From Paraburkholderia guartelaensis (GTDB lineage: Bacteria; Pseudomonadota; Gammaproteobacteria; Burkholderiales; Burkholderiaceae): a stretch of DNA of 64,000 nt. Shown here piece by piece: positions 1 through 8,558 of this stretch. Each line of letters starts with the position of its first letter. Within the stretch, counting starts at the first letter, position 1. A program made the position numbers and the translations under genes. Below the pieces are notes generated by a model, which did not search any database, was not told where the DNA came from, and was given only the letters and a program-made list of their open reading frames with translations. The stretch is from assembly GCF_004353905.1 (NCBI RefSeq), contig NZ_SMOD01000035.1, positions 1-64,000 on the forward strand, read 5' to 3'.

Positions 1-1
1 G

Positions 2-229
2 CGCAAAGTGATCTACACGACCAACGCCATTGAAAGCGTGAACGCCCAGCTACGCAAGATCGTCAAGACGCGTGGGCACTTCCCCACGGACGAGGCCGCG
101 ACCAAACTGCTGTGGCTGGCCTTGCGCAATATCACGGCTGACTGGAGCCGTGCCGCACATGACTGGAAAGCCGCGATGAACCAGTTCGCGATCCTCTACG
201 AGGATCGCTTCACCAGGAATCATTTGTAG
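2..229 (+). CDS. IS256-family transposase, C-terminal fragment
   Basis: This is the C-terminal 75 residues of a DDE transposase of the IS256 (Mutator-like) family. The visible part contains the highly conserved TTNAIESVNAQLRK block, which follows the catalytic glutamate region, and the later LWLALRNI segment. The protein normally has about 400 residues; the start and the catalytic aspartates are upstream of the window. The stop TAG is followed by a hairpin and the terminal inverted repeat, as expected for an IS right end. The family is certain from these motifs; the exact IS name cannot be given. Confidence 0.93.
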   Translation, partial: RKVIYTTNAIESVNAQLRKIVKTRGHFPTDEAATKLLWLALRNITADWSRAAHDWKAAMNQFAILYEDRFTRNHL

Positions 230-242
230 AATGCAATTGATG

Positions 243-266
243 ACCTGCCAGACGGCAGGTTTTTAT
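243..266 (+). terminator. Intrinsic terminator after the transposase
   Basis: The arms ACCTGCC and GGCAGGT enclose a 4-nt loop and are followed directly by TTTTAT. The hairpin starts 13 bases after the transposase stop, so it probably ends transposase transcription inside the element. Confidence 0.7.
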
Positions 267-270
267 CTGC

Positions 271-297
271 CTTGCACACAAAAATTCAGACACTTCC
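271..297. repeat. IS256-family right terminal inverted repeat
   Basis: Read from outside inward the end is GGAAGTGTCTGAATTTTTGT and then GTGCAAG. IS256-family members end in a closely similar sequence. The partner repeat is outside the window, so the exact inner boundary and any target duplication cannot be checked here. Confidence 0.7.
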
Positions 298-372
298 AAA
301 GTAGGTGCCGCCCCGCACAGGGGCAACGCACGCACACCGACGCGAAAACAAGCCACCCGCAAAGCACACATT

Positions 373-1731
373 TCACAGATGGTTTTCTACCAGCCCCCTC
401 GACCCAGAAACATCCTCGCCGCTGGGCAAAGACAAATCGCCATCGCCCAACGCGTCCCCAACCTCAACCTCCCCATTCAAAACCGCCCGAGCCCGCGCAA
501 CATCCATCGCCCCTTCCCACCGTGCAACCACAATCGTAGCCACACCATTCCCAATCAAATTAGTCACAGCCCGAGCTTCATTGAGAAACCGATCCACCCC
601 CAACAGCAGCACCAGCCCTGAAACCGGAATCTTATGCATCGAAGCAAGCGTAGCAGCGAGCGCAACAAACCCCGCTCCGGCCACACCGGCAGACCCCTTC
701 GAAGTCAGCAGCAAAACGCCCAGCACGACAAGCTGATCGAGCAGCGTGAGATGAATATTCATCGCCTGCGCAACGAACAGGGCGGCCATCGTGAGATAAA
801 TCGCCGTGCCATCCGCGTTGAACGTATACCCAGTCGGCAACACCATGCCGACAACAGGCCGCGAACAACCAAGGTTCTCCATCTTGACGAGCATCTGCGG
901 CAGCACAGCCTCGGTCGACGCCGTACCGAACGTGATCAGAATTTCGTCCCTGATATAGCGAAGATACTTCCACAGCGAAAATCCGCAAACGCGCATGACG
1001 AGCCCGAGCACGACCACGACGAAGAAGATCGACGTCACATACAGACAAAGCATCAACTCGCCAAACGACGCCAGCGTGCCGAGCCCGTACTTCGCGACCG
1101 TGAACGCCATGCCGCCAAACGCGCCCACGGGCGCGACGTACATGACGATACGCACGACGCCGAACATGCCCTGCAAAAACATGTCGAGCATATCGACGAG
1201 CGGTGCGGTGCGCGGGCCGAGCTTCGCCAGCGCAATGGCGAACAGCACCGAGAAAAAGATGATCGGCAGAATTTCGCCGTTCGCAAACGCGCCGACGATG
1301 CTGTTCGGCACGATGCTCATGAGGAAGCCGAGCGCCGTGTGGTCGTGGGCCGCGTGCGCGTAGCTGGCGATAGCCGAGCTGTCGATGTGCGCCGGATCGA
1401 TGTTCATGCCGCTGCCCGGCTTGATCACGTTCACGACGACGAGGCCCACGAGAAGTGCGATGGTCGAAGCCACTTCGAAGTAGAGCAGCGCCTTAACGCC
1501 CACGCGGCCCGCTTCGTGCAGATCGTTCATGCGGGCAATGCCCACGACCACCGAAGCGAAGATGATCGGCGCGAGCGCCATGCGGATCAGCTTGATGAAG
1601 AGGTCGCCAAGCGGTTTGAGATCGGCTCCGATATCCGGATAGAAGTGGCCGACGAGAATGCCCGCCACGATACCGATCAAGACTTGTATGTATAGCTTCG
1701 AAAGATACTTTTTGAGTTTCGAGGGCCGCAT
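373..1731 (-). CDS. dctA: C4-dicarboxylate:H+ symporter, DctA family
   Basis: Inner-membrane carrier of the dicarboxylate/amino acid:cation symporter family, about 452 residues. It has the N-terminal ALAPIIFASVVVGIA segment, a reentrant-loop stretch LTSKGSAGVAGAGF and the late NLIGNGVATIVVARWEG segment found in DctA proteins. The start is chosen at an ATG preceded by AGGAGA at good spacing, which removes a poorly conserved 19-residue extension. It lies 105 bases downstream of a D-tartrate dehydratase gene on the same strand. Tartrate, a C4 dicarboxylate, is therefore a plausible substrate alongside succinate, fumarate and malate. The family assignment is firm; tartrate specificity is inferred from context only. 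Confidence 0.92.
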   Translation of the reverse strand: MRPSKLKKYLSKLYIQVLIGIVAGILVGHFYPDIGADLKPLGDLFIKLIRMALAPIIFASVVVGIARMNDLHEAGRVGVKALLYFEVASTIALLVGLVVVNVIKPGSGMNIDPAHIDSSAIASYAHAAHDHTALGFLMSIVPNSIVGAFANGEILPIIFFSVLFAIALAKLGPRTAPLVDMLDMFLQGMFGVVRIVMYVAPVGAFGGMAFTVAKYGLGTLASFGELMLCLYVTSIFFVVVVLGLVMRVCGFSLWKYLRYIRDEILITFGTASTEAVLPQMLVKMENLGCSRPVVGMVLPTGYTFNADGTAIYLTMAALFVAQAMNIHLTLLDQLVVLGVLLLTSKGSAGVAGAGFVALAATLASMHKIPVSGLVLLLGVDRFLNEARAVTNLIGNGVATIVVARWEGAMDVARARAVLNGEVEVGDALGDGDLSLPSGEDVSGSRGLVENHL

Positions 1732-1836
1732 GTCTGTCTCCTGAGCATGGCGCCATCCAGGTGAATCCGGGCGACCGCCAACCGCCATGCGTGCAGCGAT
1801 TGTGTTTCCGGTCGCGCTGTTCTCTTCGCTTGAGCG

Positions 1837-3003
1837 TCAAGCCGTGAGCTTTTGCATTTCTGCAAACAGATCGGCCTTGCCCTCAAAGCCGATGCCGGGC
1901 AGGTCGGGCATCGTGATGTAGCCGTTGTCGACCTTCACGCCATCGGGGAAGCCGCCATAAGGCTGGAACAGGTCGGGGTACGACTCGTTGCCGCCAAGCC
2001 CGAGGCCCGCCGCGATGTTGAGCGACATCTGGTGGCCGCCGTGCGGGATGCAGCGGCTCGCAGACCAGCCGTGCTGATGCAGCATCTCCAGCGTGCGCAG
2101 ATATTCAACGAGGCCGTAGCTCAGCGCGCAGTCGAACTGCAGCCAGTCGCGGTCCGGACGCATGCCGCCGTAGCGGATCAGGTTGCGCGCGTCCTGCATC
2201 GAGAACAGATCCTCGCCGGTCGCCATCGGCTTGTCGTAGTAGTTGCGCAGCGTCGCCTGCAATTCGAAGTCGAGCGGGTCGCCCGGCTCCTCGTACCAGA
2301 ACAGGTCGTATTGCGACAGCGCTTTCGCGTACTGGATCGCGGTGTCCAGATCGAAACGGCCGTTGGCGTCGACGGCGAGCTTCTGGCCGTCGCCCAGCAC
2401 GCTCAGGATCGAATCGATGCGGCGCAGGTCCTCGTCGAGCGACGCGCCGCCAATCTTCTTCTTCACGACCGTGTAGCCGCGGTCGATATAGCTGCGCATT
2501 TCGTCTTTGAGCTTGTTGTGGTCCTGGCCCGGGTAGTAATAGCCGCCCGCCGCGTAGACGAAGATCTTGCGGTCGGGCTGGCCGTTGCCGTAGCGGTCGG
2601 CGAGCAGCTGGAAGAGCGGCTTGCCTTCGATCTTCGCTACGGCGTCCCACACCGCCATGTCGATCGTGCCGATCGCAACCGAGCGCTCGCCATGGCCGCC
2701 CGGCTTTTCGTTGGTGAACATCGTCGCCCAGATCTTGTGCGGGTCGAGGTTGTCGCCCGCGTCGTTCACGAGCGAGGCGGGATCGGCTTCGAGAATGCGC
2801 GGGATGAAGCGCTCGCGCATCAGCGTGCCCTGGCCATAGCGGCCATTCGAGTTGAAGCCATAGCCGATGACGGGCTTGCCGTCGCGGATCACGTCGGTGA
2901 CCACGGCGACGAGGCTGAGCGTCATCTTGCTGAAGTCGATGTAGGCGTTGCGGATCGAGGAACTGATCGGAACGGTTTTTTCGCGGATTTCAACGATTCT
3001 CAC
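1837..3003 (-). CDS. tarD: D(-)-tartrate dehydratase (enolase superfamily)
   Basis: Dehydrates D-tartrate to oxaloacetate. The 388-residue protein resembles the characterised Bradyrhizobium japonicum TarD along its whole length from memory. Superfamily residues are visible: the lysine run KKK (181-183) of the second barrel strand, metal ligands D212, E239 and E264, and the His of IPHGGHQ (321). The block RYGGMRPDRDWLQFDC is characteristic of tartrate dehydratases rather than mandelate racemase or galactonate dehydratase. The start is GTG behind AGGAGACACCC. It is followed by the dctA-type gene and faces a LysR regulator, the usual layout of an inducible tartrate module. Confidence 0.88.
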   Translation of the reverse strand: MRIVEIREKTVPISSSIRNAYIDFSKMTLSLVAVVTDVIRDGKPVIGYGFNSNGRYGQGTLMRERFIPRILEADPASLVNDAGDNLDPHKIWATMFTNEKPGGHGERSVAIGTIDMAVWDAVAKIEGKPLFQLLADRYGNGQPDRKIFVYAAGGYYYPGQDHNKLKDEMRSYIDRGYTVVKKKIGGASLDEDLRRIDSILSVLGDGQKLAVDANGRFDLDTAIQYAKALSQYDLFWYEEPGDPLDFELQATLRNYYDKPMATGEDLFSMQDARNLIRYGGMRPDRDWLQFDCALSYGLVEYLRTLEMLHQHGWSASRCIPHGGHQMSLNIAAGLGLGGNESYPDLFQPYGGFPDGVKVDNGYITMPDLPGIGFEGKADLFAEMQKLTA

Positions 3004-3140
3004 GGGTGTCTCCTGGTGGCACGGCCAGCATGTGCGGTCGCTCTCGCGGTCGTCGCGGTTGGCTGGCTGTTGGAGACGCTAGGTTATGCGCCCGGATCGG
3101 TACTATGATTCACTTGTTTTCACATCTTTATTAACCTGCG

Positions 3141-4070
3141 GTGAAGAATGACCTGACCTCCTATCTGGAGTTTTTCGTCCTGCTCGGGCGTTACGGAAGC
3201 CTTTCGAGCGTTGCACGGGACATGGATATCACGCCGCCGGCGGCGACCAAACGCCTCGCGCAGCTCGAGGCGCGCCTGGGCGTCAGGCTCGTCAACCGGA
3301 CCACCCGCAGCGTGAGCCTGACCGCCGAAGGCGAGACCTTTCTGCACTACGCGACGCGCATTCTGGCCGAAGTGAAGGAAATGGAGGATGTGGTGTCGTC
3401 GAGCCGTTCCGTGACGCGCGGCTTGCTGCGTGTGAACGCGACGCTCGGCTTCGGGCGCACGACGATCGCGCCGCTCGTTTCGGAGTTCGCGAGGCGGCAT
3501 CCGCATGTCGAAGTGCAGCTCGATGTCACCGACCGGCCGATCGACCTCGTCGAAAGCGGCGTGGATCTGGCGATCCGTTTTGGCGAGTTGCCCGACAAGC
3601 GGCTCATTGCGCGGCGCATCATGACGAACCGCCGCCTGCTGTGCGCGTCCCCGCGCTATCTGGAGACGCAGGGCACGCCCGCAACACTGGGCGATCTCGC
3701 CAATCATCAGTGCATCGTGCATCGGCAGAACGACAACGCTTACGGCATATGGCGCCTCGAGCGCGGTGGCGAGGCGCATTCGGTGAAGGTTCACGGCATG
3801 CTGTCGAGCAACGACGGCGATATCGTGCTTGGCTGGGCGCTCGACGGGCACGGCATTCTGCTTCGCTCGGAGTGGGATCTGGCGAAGTATCTGGAGAGCG
3901 GGCGCTTGCGCGTCGTGCTGCCCGAGTTCGTGCAGCCGCTGGCCGATTTGTTCGTGTACTACCCGAACAAGCGCAATCAATCGGCGCGTGCGCGAGCGTT
4001 CATCGATTTTCTGGCGGAGCGGTTCAATCGGCACGCTGCGGTGGCTGCGCCCGCGCAATCGGGCGGGTGA
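3141..4070 (+). CDS. LysR-family regulator of the tartrate module
   Basis: The 309-residue protein has an N-terminal winged helix-turn-helix (about residues 5-65, including ARDMDITPPAATKRLAQLE) and a C-terminal periplasmic-binding-like effector domain (about 90-300). The N-terminal pattern and length resemble the DmlR/TtdR group that controls malate and tartrate use. It starts at GTG without a strong ribosome-binding site. It is transcribed away from the tartrate dehydratase gene across 137 bases, which must hold both promoters and the LysR operator. D-tartrate or a product is the likely inducer by position; this is inference. Confidence 0.85.
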   Translation: MKNDLTSYLEFFVLLGRYGSLSSVARDMDITPPAATKRLAQLEARLGVRLVNRTTRSVSLTAEGETFLHYATRILAEVKEMEDVVSSSRSVTRGLLRVNATLGFGRTTIAPLVSEFARRHPHVEVQLDVTDRPIDLVESGVDLAIRFGELPDKRLIARRIMTNRRLLCASPRYLETQGTPATLGDLANHQCIVHRQNDNAYGIWRLERGGEAHSVKVHGMLSSNDGDIVLGWALDGHGILLRSEWDLAKYLESGRLRVVLPEFVQPLADLFVYYPNKRNQSARARAFIDFLAERFNRHAAVAAPAQSGG

Positions 4071-4118
4071 ATGCGTGATTGCGTGAATACGAGCGGCGAG
4101 GCGCTGCAAGCGTAACCG

Positions 4119-4850
4119 CTACAGCGAACTGCCCCCGCAGATCATGATCTGCTGCCCCGTGATCGCGCCGGCCTGCGGGCCGAGCAGATACGCGACCATC
4201 GAGGCCACTTCTTCCACCGTCACGTAGCGCCCGATAGGCGGCATGACCGGCGCGCTCGACGTGCGCTTCGGATCGTTCAACATGGGCGTGGCGGTTGCGG
4301 CGGGCGAGACCACGTTGACGGTGATGCCGCGCGGCGCCAGCTCGATCGCCCACGAACGCGCCATGCCGACCATCGCGGCCTTGACGGCCGCGTACTGGCT
4401 GCGCCCCGCAGCGCCGCCCGACACGCGGCTGCCGATCAGCACGATGCGGCCGCCTTCACGCATGGCGGGCACGAGCGCGTTGGCGAGCGCCGAGGCGGCG
4501 GCCACGTGCAGACGCCACATCGCTTCGCCGCTTGCGTCGTCGAGTTCTCCAACGCGCGCCGTTTTCATGAAGCCGGCCGCGTGCACGAGGCCATCGACCG
4601 CGCCCATGCGCTGCGCGAGTCCGGCAATCGCAGCGGTGTCGTCGAGGTCCGCGGCGCACCAGGTGAAGCGTGGATGATCGAGATCCGGCGCGCTGCGGCT
4701 CAGTCCGATCACGTCGTGGCTCTCGGCGAGCAGGTGCTTCGCAATGGCGTAGCCGATGCCGGAGCTTGCGCCCGTCACGACCATGCGCCTGTTCGCGGCC
4801 GTGGCTGTCGTGCTAATTGCTGCGGTCGTTGCGGTCGTTGCGTTGTCCAT
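4119..4850 (-). CDS. SDR-family oxidoreductase
   Basis: Short-chain dehydrogenase/reductase of 243 residues. It has the cofactor motif TGASSGIG (26-33), the HAAG strand, Ser141 and the catalytic YxxxK (Y153, K157). It ends with the ITGQQIMICGG segment typical of the FabG-like branch. The first 22 residues are a Thr/Ala-rich stretch that is not part of the fold, so translation may begin at Met23; both starts have only weak ribosome-binding sites. It is the last gene of the long sugar-acid operon, 9 bases after the DeoR gene. It probably oxidises or reduces a sugar-derived hydroxyl or keto group; substrate unknown. Confidence 0.85.
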   Translation of the reverse strand: MDNATTATTAAISTTATAANRRMVVTGASSGIGYAIAKHLLAESHDVIGLSRSAPDLDHPRFTWCAADLDDTAAIAGLAQRMGAVDGLVHAAGFMKTARVGELDDASGEAMWRLHVAAASALANALVPAMREGGRIVLIGSRVSGGAAGRSQYAAVKAAMVGMARSWAIELAPRGITVNVVSPAATATPMLNDPKRTSSAPVMPPIGRYVTVEEVASMVAYLLGPQAGAITGQQIMICGGSSL

Positions 4851-4859
4851 TGTCGTCTT

Positions 4860-5648
4860 TCAATGCGCGGCTCCCGCAGGCACCTCGATCGGCTCGATCG
4901 TGAGCCCCGCGAGATTGCGGAATGCCTGCAATTCGTCATGCGACGCGCTCGCGTCCGTGATGAGCGTCCACGGCTTCTCGATTGGCGCCCAGTGCTGCTG
5001 GCTGTCGCGGTTGAGCTTGTCGGCGGTCACGAGCACGAAGAGGCTCGCCGCCTGCCGCATGAGGCACTCCTTGAGGTAGGCCTGGTCGGCGGTCGCTTCG
5101 CACAGGCCGCGGCCTGGCACCACGCCATCGGCGCCGAGGAAGGCCTTGTCGACCGTTACGCGCGTGAGCGCGAGCTGCGCGATCGGCCCGAGCGTGCTCA
5201 TGCTCGACTCGCGCACCTCGCCGCCGATCAGCGTGAGCGGCACGCTGCTGCCCGCGAGCGCCTGCACGACGAGCAGGTTGTTCGTCACGACGCGAATGTC
5301 GTGACGGCCCGCCTGCGCGAGCACGCGCGCCAGCGCGGCGGTGGTGGTGCCGCTGTCGAGGAAGATCGTGTCGCCGGTACGCACGTGGGCGGCAGCCGCG
5401 TGGCCAATGGCGTCCTTCTCCGCCTGGAAGCTCTGGCGGCGCTGTTCGAGCGATTCCTCGGGCGCATGCGTGCTGACCGAGGCCGCGCCGCCATAGGTGC
5501 GCAGGATGAGCCGCTCGTCGGCGAGCGCGCGCAGGTCGCGGCGCACGGTGGCCTCCGACATGCCGAAGTGTTCGCACAACTCGGACACTTCGGTCATGCC
5601 GGAGAGGACGGCCTGGAGCATGGCTTCGCGACGGCGGGCTACTTTCAT
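4860..5648 (-). CDS. DeoR/GlpR-family transcriptional regulator
   Basis: Sugar-phosphate-responsive repressor of about 262 residues. The N-terminal DeoR helix-turn-helix (LCEHFGMSEATVRRDLRAL) is followed by the sensor domain with the DSGTTT phosphate-binding loop and the GxDGV segment near the C-terminus, as in GlpR and AgaR. The start is set at the first Met before the HTH; an upstream in-frame extension looks non-coding. The gene is embedded in the operon between the sialidase-fold gene and the SDR, so it probably controls this operon and binds a phosphorylated intermediate. Whether it binds the palindromes at 14.3-14.4 kb is unknown. Confidence 0.87.
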   Translation of the reverse strand: MKVARRREAMLQAVLSGMTEVSELCEHFGMSEATVRRDLRALADERLILRTYGGAASVSTHAPEESLEQRRQSFQAEKDAIGHAAAAHVRTGDTIFLDSGTTTAALARVLAQAGRHDIRVVTNNLLVVQALAGSSVPLTLIGGEVRESSMSTLGPIAQLALTRVTVDKAFLGADGVVPGRGLCEATADQAYLKECLMRQAASLFVLVTADKLNRDSQQHWAPIEKPWTLITDASASHDELQAFRNLAGLTIEPIEVPAGAAH

Positions 5649-5811
5649 GGAGTGTTCGGCGTTGGGTTCGGGACGCCGCTTCGCGGCGAGGCAGACGGCC
5701 TGGACAATACGGCGCGCACGCAGTTTACACGGTACTTTACCGCGTGCTGCACCCCGTACTGTATCCAGTTTCCGACGCCTCGCGTTCATCGCGTGGGGTC
5801 CCGGTTCCCGG

Positions 5812-7035
5812 TCAGGCGGCGGCAGGCGCGGGCTGTGATGCGGCGCTCGCCGCGCTGGCCCATTCCTCCGCCACGCTCACGTACTTGATGCGCTGGCGGA
5901 AGTACGTGTAAGCGATATGCAGGCGGCCATCGGGCGACTGCGCGATCGACGGATACGAAAACTCGCGGTTGAGCTTGTCCGTCGAATTGTTCGTCATGCA
6001 GTAGCCGTCGCCGGTTTCGAGGTTGCGCGTGATCGGCCAGGTGCGGCCGCCGTCCGTCGAGATCGCGAGCGTCATCGGTGCGCGCGGCGCGCCCCAGAAC
6101 GCGGTGCCGTGCGCGGAGGCGGCTTGCGTCACCAGCTCGCCGCTGTCTTCCGAATCTTCGATGTCGTCGTAGAGCGAAGCGCGCCGACCGGTACTCTGCG
6201 CCGCGCTGCTCGCGTTGAACACGAGGCCCAGGTGCCCGTTGGCGAGCGCGACGAACTGGATCGACGAGTTGTTGTTCGGCAGCGCGAGCGCGTGCGGTGC
6301 GCTCCATGTCATGCCGTCGGCGGAGCGGCTCGCGTAGATATGGTCGGCCCAGCGGCTGCGGTAGAGCGCGAGGAGCGAGCCGTCCGCGAGCGACTGGATG
6401 TTCATGTGCACGCAGCCCACGCTTGCGGGCACCGCGTGTTCGGTCCAGCTCGCGCCGTTGTCGGTCGAGCGCATCACCATGCTCACGTCGTCGTTGCCCG
6501 ACCAGCGCTCGCCCGGCTGGACGCGGCACAGGAACGCGGGGCACAGCCACGCGCCGTCGCGCGCCACCACGATAGGCTGGCGCACGAAGGTGCCGGGGCG
6601 GTCGAACAGCGTTTCGATGGGGCCCCACGTGCGGCCCTGATCGGTGGAAACGCGGCGGCGCACGATCGACGTGTTCTGGTGACCCGAGAGCTGCGCCGTG
6701 TAGATCAGCCAGGTTTCGCCGTTGGGCGCCGCAAAGAGCACCGGGTTCTGCTCGGAGCGCGTCGGGTCGTCGGAGAGGCGCACCGGCTCGCTCCACGTGT
6801 CGCTGCCCCTGGTCAGGCGCGAGAGGTAGACCGAAATGTCGGGCACGCCTTCCTGGGTGCCGCCGAACCACGCGCAGAGCACGTCGCCATTGGCGAGGGC
6901 GAGCAGGTTCGCCGCGTGGCACTGCACCGTGGCGGCCGGGAGGTAGGCGTCCGTGCGCGCCGCGTCGCTGGGGGCGGCATGCAGGCGGCCGGGCATGGTG
7001 AACGCGGCTTCGGGCAGCGTGGAGGGAGTCGTCAT
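5812..7035 (-). CDS. Sialidase-superfamily (BNR/Asp-box) six-bladed propeller protein, cytoplasmic
   Basis: Protein of 407 residues with at least three Asp-box motifs (STDQGRTW, STDNGASW, STDGGRTW) and the NLLALANGDVLCAWFGG opening of the BNR-repeat sialidase family. It has no signal peptide or membrane segment, so it should act in the cytoplasm, unlike secreted bacterial sialidases. It begins behind AGGA. The neighbours are a symporter, a DapA-family aldolase and acid-sugar enzymes, so it may hydrolyse or otherwise cleave a small imported glycoside or a sialic/ulosonic-acid-like compound. No other sialic-acid genes (nanE, nanK) are near. Fold assignment is firm; activity is unknown. Confidence 0.82.
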   Translation of the reverse strand: MTTPSTLPEAAFTMPGRLHAAPSDAARTDAYLPAATVQCHAANLLALANGDVLCAWFGGTQEGVPDISVYLSRLTRGSDTWSEPVRLSDDPTRSEQNPVLFAAPNGETWLIYTAQLSGHQNTSIVRRRVSTDQGRTWGPIETLFDRPGTFVRQPIVVARDGAWLCPAFLCRVQPGERWSGNDDVSMVMRSTDNGASWTEHAVPASVGCVHMNIQSLADGSLLALYRSRWADHIYASRSADGMTWSAPHALALPNNNSSIQFVALANGHLGLVFNASSAAQSTGRRASLYDDIEDSEDSGELVTQAASAHGTAFWGAPRAPMTLAISTDGGRTWPITRNLETGDGYCMTNNSTDKLNREFSYPSIAQSPDGRLHIAYTYFRQRIKYVSVAEEWASAASAASQPAPAAA

Positions 7036-7080
7036 GATGAATTCCTGTTGCGATGTGGCAAGGGGTTCGCGCGTTGCGCC

Positions 7081-8490
7081 TTACGAGTCGGAATGCACGA
7101 CACGCTGGCCGTTGCCGCTCGCCGTGGGCGTGAGCAGCTTCTCGACGACCATCACGATCGCGGGCGAAACGAGCGCGATGTACATGTTGTCGATGCCAAG
7201 CGGATTGCCGAGCAGATACCAGATCGTGGTGGCGATCGTCGCGACCACGAGCGCGCTGATCGCGCCGCGGTTGCTGTTGAAGAAGGGCAGGTAAATGCCC
7301 ATCAGCGCAACCACCGTGACCGAGAGGCGCAGCGCACGGGTGAAGAACGAGAGCGCGAGAATCTGCGGCACGAACAGCACGAAAATGAGCGGCAGGAAGC
7401 CCACCACGAAGGAGATCGTGCGCGTGGCGCGCAGCTCTTTCTCAGGCGTCGGGCGATAGCGCGGTACGTAGAAGTCCTTGACGATCAGCGAGGCGATGGC
7501 GAGCGCCACCGTGCTCACGCTCACGAAAATCGAGGCGACGAGCGAGACCGTGACCACGCCCGAGAGCAGCGGGTGCATGTGCTGGAGAAAGATCGGCAGC
7601 GCGTAGAGGCTCTTGATGTTGGGGAACAGGAACTTCGCCGCGACGCCGAGAAAGCCGAGCGCAATCGCGATGGGAATGCACAGCGCGCCTGCGATCAGCG
7701 TGGAGTTGCGCGCCTCGTTCGCGGACTTCGCGCCCGAGATCGCCTGAATGATGAACTGCGTGGAAAAAATCGCGCCGGCCGTGCCGATGATCCATGCGCC
7801 GATCGTGCCGCCGCTCAGCATGCCGTTCCAGGTGAAGTACTGGGCGGGCATGGCGTGCATCATCGGCGCGACGCCGCCCGTCATGGAGAGCGCAACCCAC
7901 ACGAGGATGCCGATGCCGATGAGCTTCACGGTGCTGTGCAGGATCGTCACGTAGGCCACGCTCTTCAGGCCGCCCCAGGCGAAGTAGATCGTGCTGACGA
8001 CAGCGGTGATGAACGCCGCGGTGGGCAGGTTCACGCGCATCACGGTCGAAATGGCCGCGGCGCCGCTCACGTAGTTGCCCACGTTCACGATGAAGAGCGC
8101 GTAGATCATGACGGCCGAAACGACGAGCCTTGCTGTCTTGCCGTACTTCTGCGCGATGAAGCCCGAGATCGTGAATTCGCCGGAACGGTAAAGGCGCCTG
8201 GCCATGAACAGGCCGAAAAATACGAAGCCGATCGAAGCGGAGATCACCGACCACGAAGCCGCGATGCCCACGTTGAAGGCTTCCTGCGAGGTGCCGATGG
8301 TCGACTTCGCGCCGATGTACTCCGACATCAGCAGGATGGCGATCACGATGGCGGGCGTGGAGCGGCCCGCGACCATGAACTGTTCGGTGGTCTTGCTACG
8401 CAGCCGGATGCTGATCCAGGCCGTGACGACGATATACACGACCACCATCGCGATGATGATGGAGGTGTCCCACACAGTGAGGCGATTCAT
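7081..8490 (-). CDS. Sodium:solute symporter (SSS family)
   Basis: Inner-membrane transporter of 469 residues with about 13 hydrophobic segments. It shows the SSS pattern early in the protein (EQFMVAGRS, then SEYIGAKSTIG) and a central GGLKSVAYVT segment. This family includes the sialic-acid, galactose, proline and pantothenate carriers. The start has GGAG at 9 bases. It stands between the kinase/PdxA fusion gene and the sialidase-fold gene in one operon, so it is the likely inner-membrane importer for the operon's substrate, working after the operon's outer-membrane porin. The substrate cannot be told from sequence. Confidence 0.88.
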   Translation of the reverse strand: MNRLTVWDTSIIIAMVVVYIVVTAWISIRLRSKTTEQFMVAGRSTPAIVIAILLMSEYIGAKSTIGTSQEAFNVGIAASWSVISASIGFVFFGLFMARRLYRSGEFTISGFIAQKYGKTARLVVSAVMIYALFIVNVGNYVSGAAAISTVMRVNLPTAAFITAVVSTIYFAWGGLKSVAYVTILHSTVKLIGIGILVWVALSMTGGVAPMMHAMPAQYFTWNGMLSGGTIGAWIIGTAGAIFSTQFIIQAISGAKSANEARNSTLIAGALCIPIAIALGFLGVAAKFLFPNIKSLYALPIFLQHMHPLLSGVVTVSLVASIFVSVSTVALAIASLIVKDFYVPRYRPTPEKELRATRTISFVVGFLPLIFVLFVPQILALSFFTRALRLSVTVVALMGIYLPFFNSNRGAISALVVATIATTIWYLLGNPLGIDNMYIALVSPAIVMVVEKLLTPTASGNGQRVVHSDS

Positions 8491-8558
8491 AGGTGATGTC
8501 TCCGATTATTGTGTGCAGGGCGGCCGGCGACCGCGCGGGCGCCGGCGGGGGCCGTGCA

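Larger units (their letters stand above)
1..297 (+). mobile_element. IS256-family insertion sequence, right end (partial)
   Basis: The window opens inside an IS256-family element. It shows the last part of the transposase, a hairpin after its stop, and a terminal inverted repeat whose outer end (read inward) begins GGAAGTGTCTGAATTTTTGT, a form typical of the family. The element's left end lies outside the window. Its right end abuts the 3' side of the dctA-type gene, so the insertion lies downstream of that gene and does not break it. No internal stop is seen in the visible transposase part, so the copy may be intact and mobile. Confidence 0.85.

Noticed and set aside
634..1695. A 353-codon open frame opposite dctA
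   Set aside because: Shadow of a membrane-carrier gene; its composition (Arg/His/Glu/Asp-rich) is typical of such artefacts.
5917..8496. An 859-codon open frame on the plus strand
   Set aside because: It is the reverse-complement shadow of the sialidase-fold and symporter genes. Its product is Arg/His/Glu/Asp-rich without any domain.
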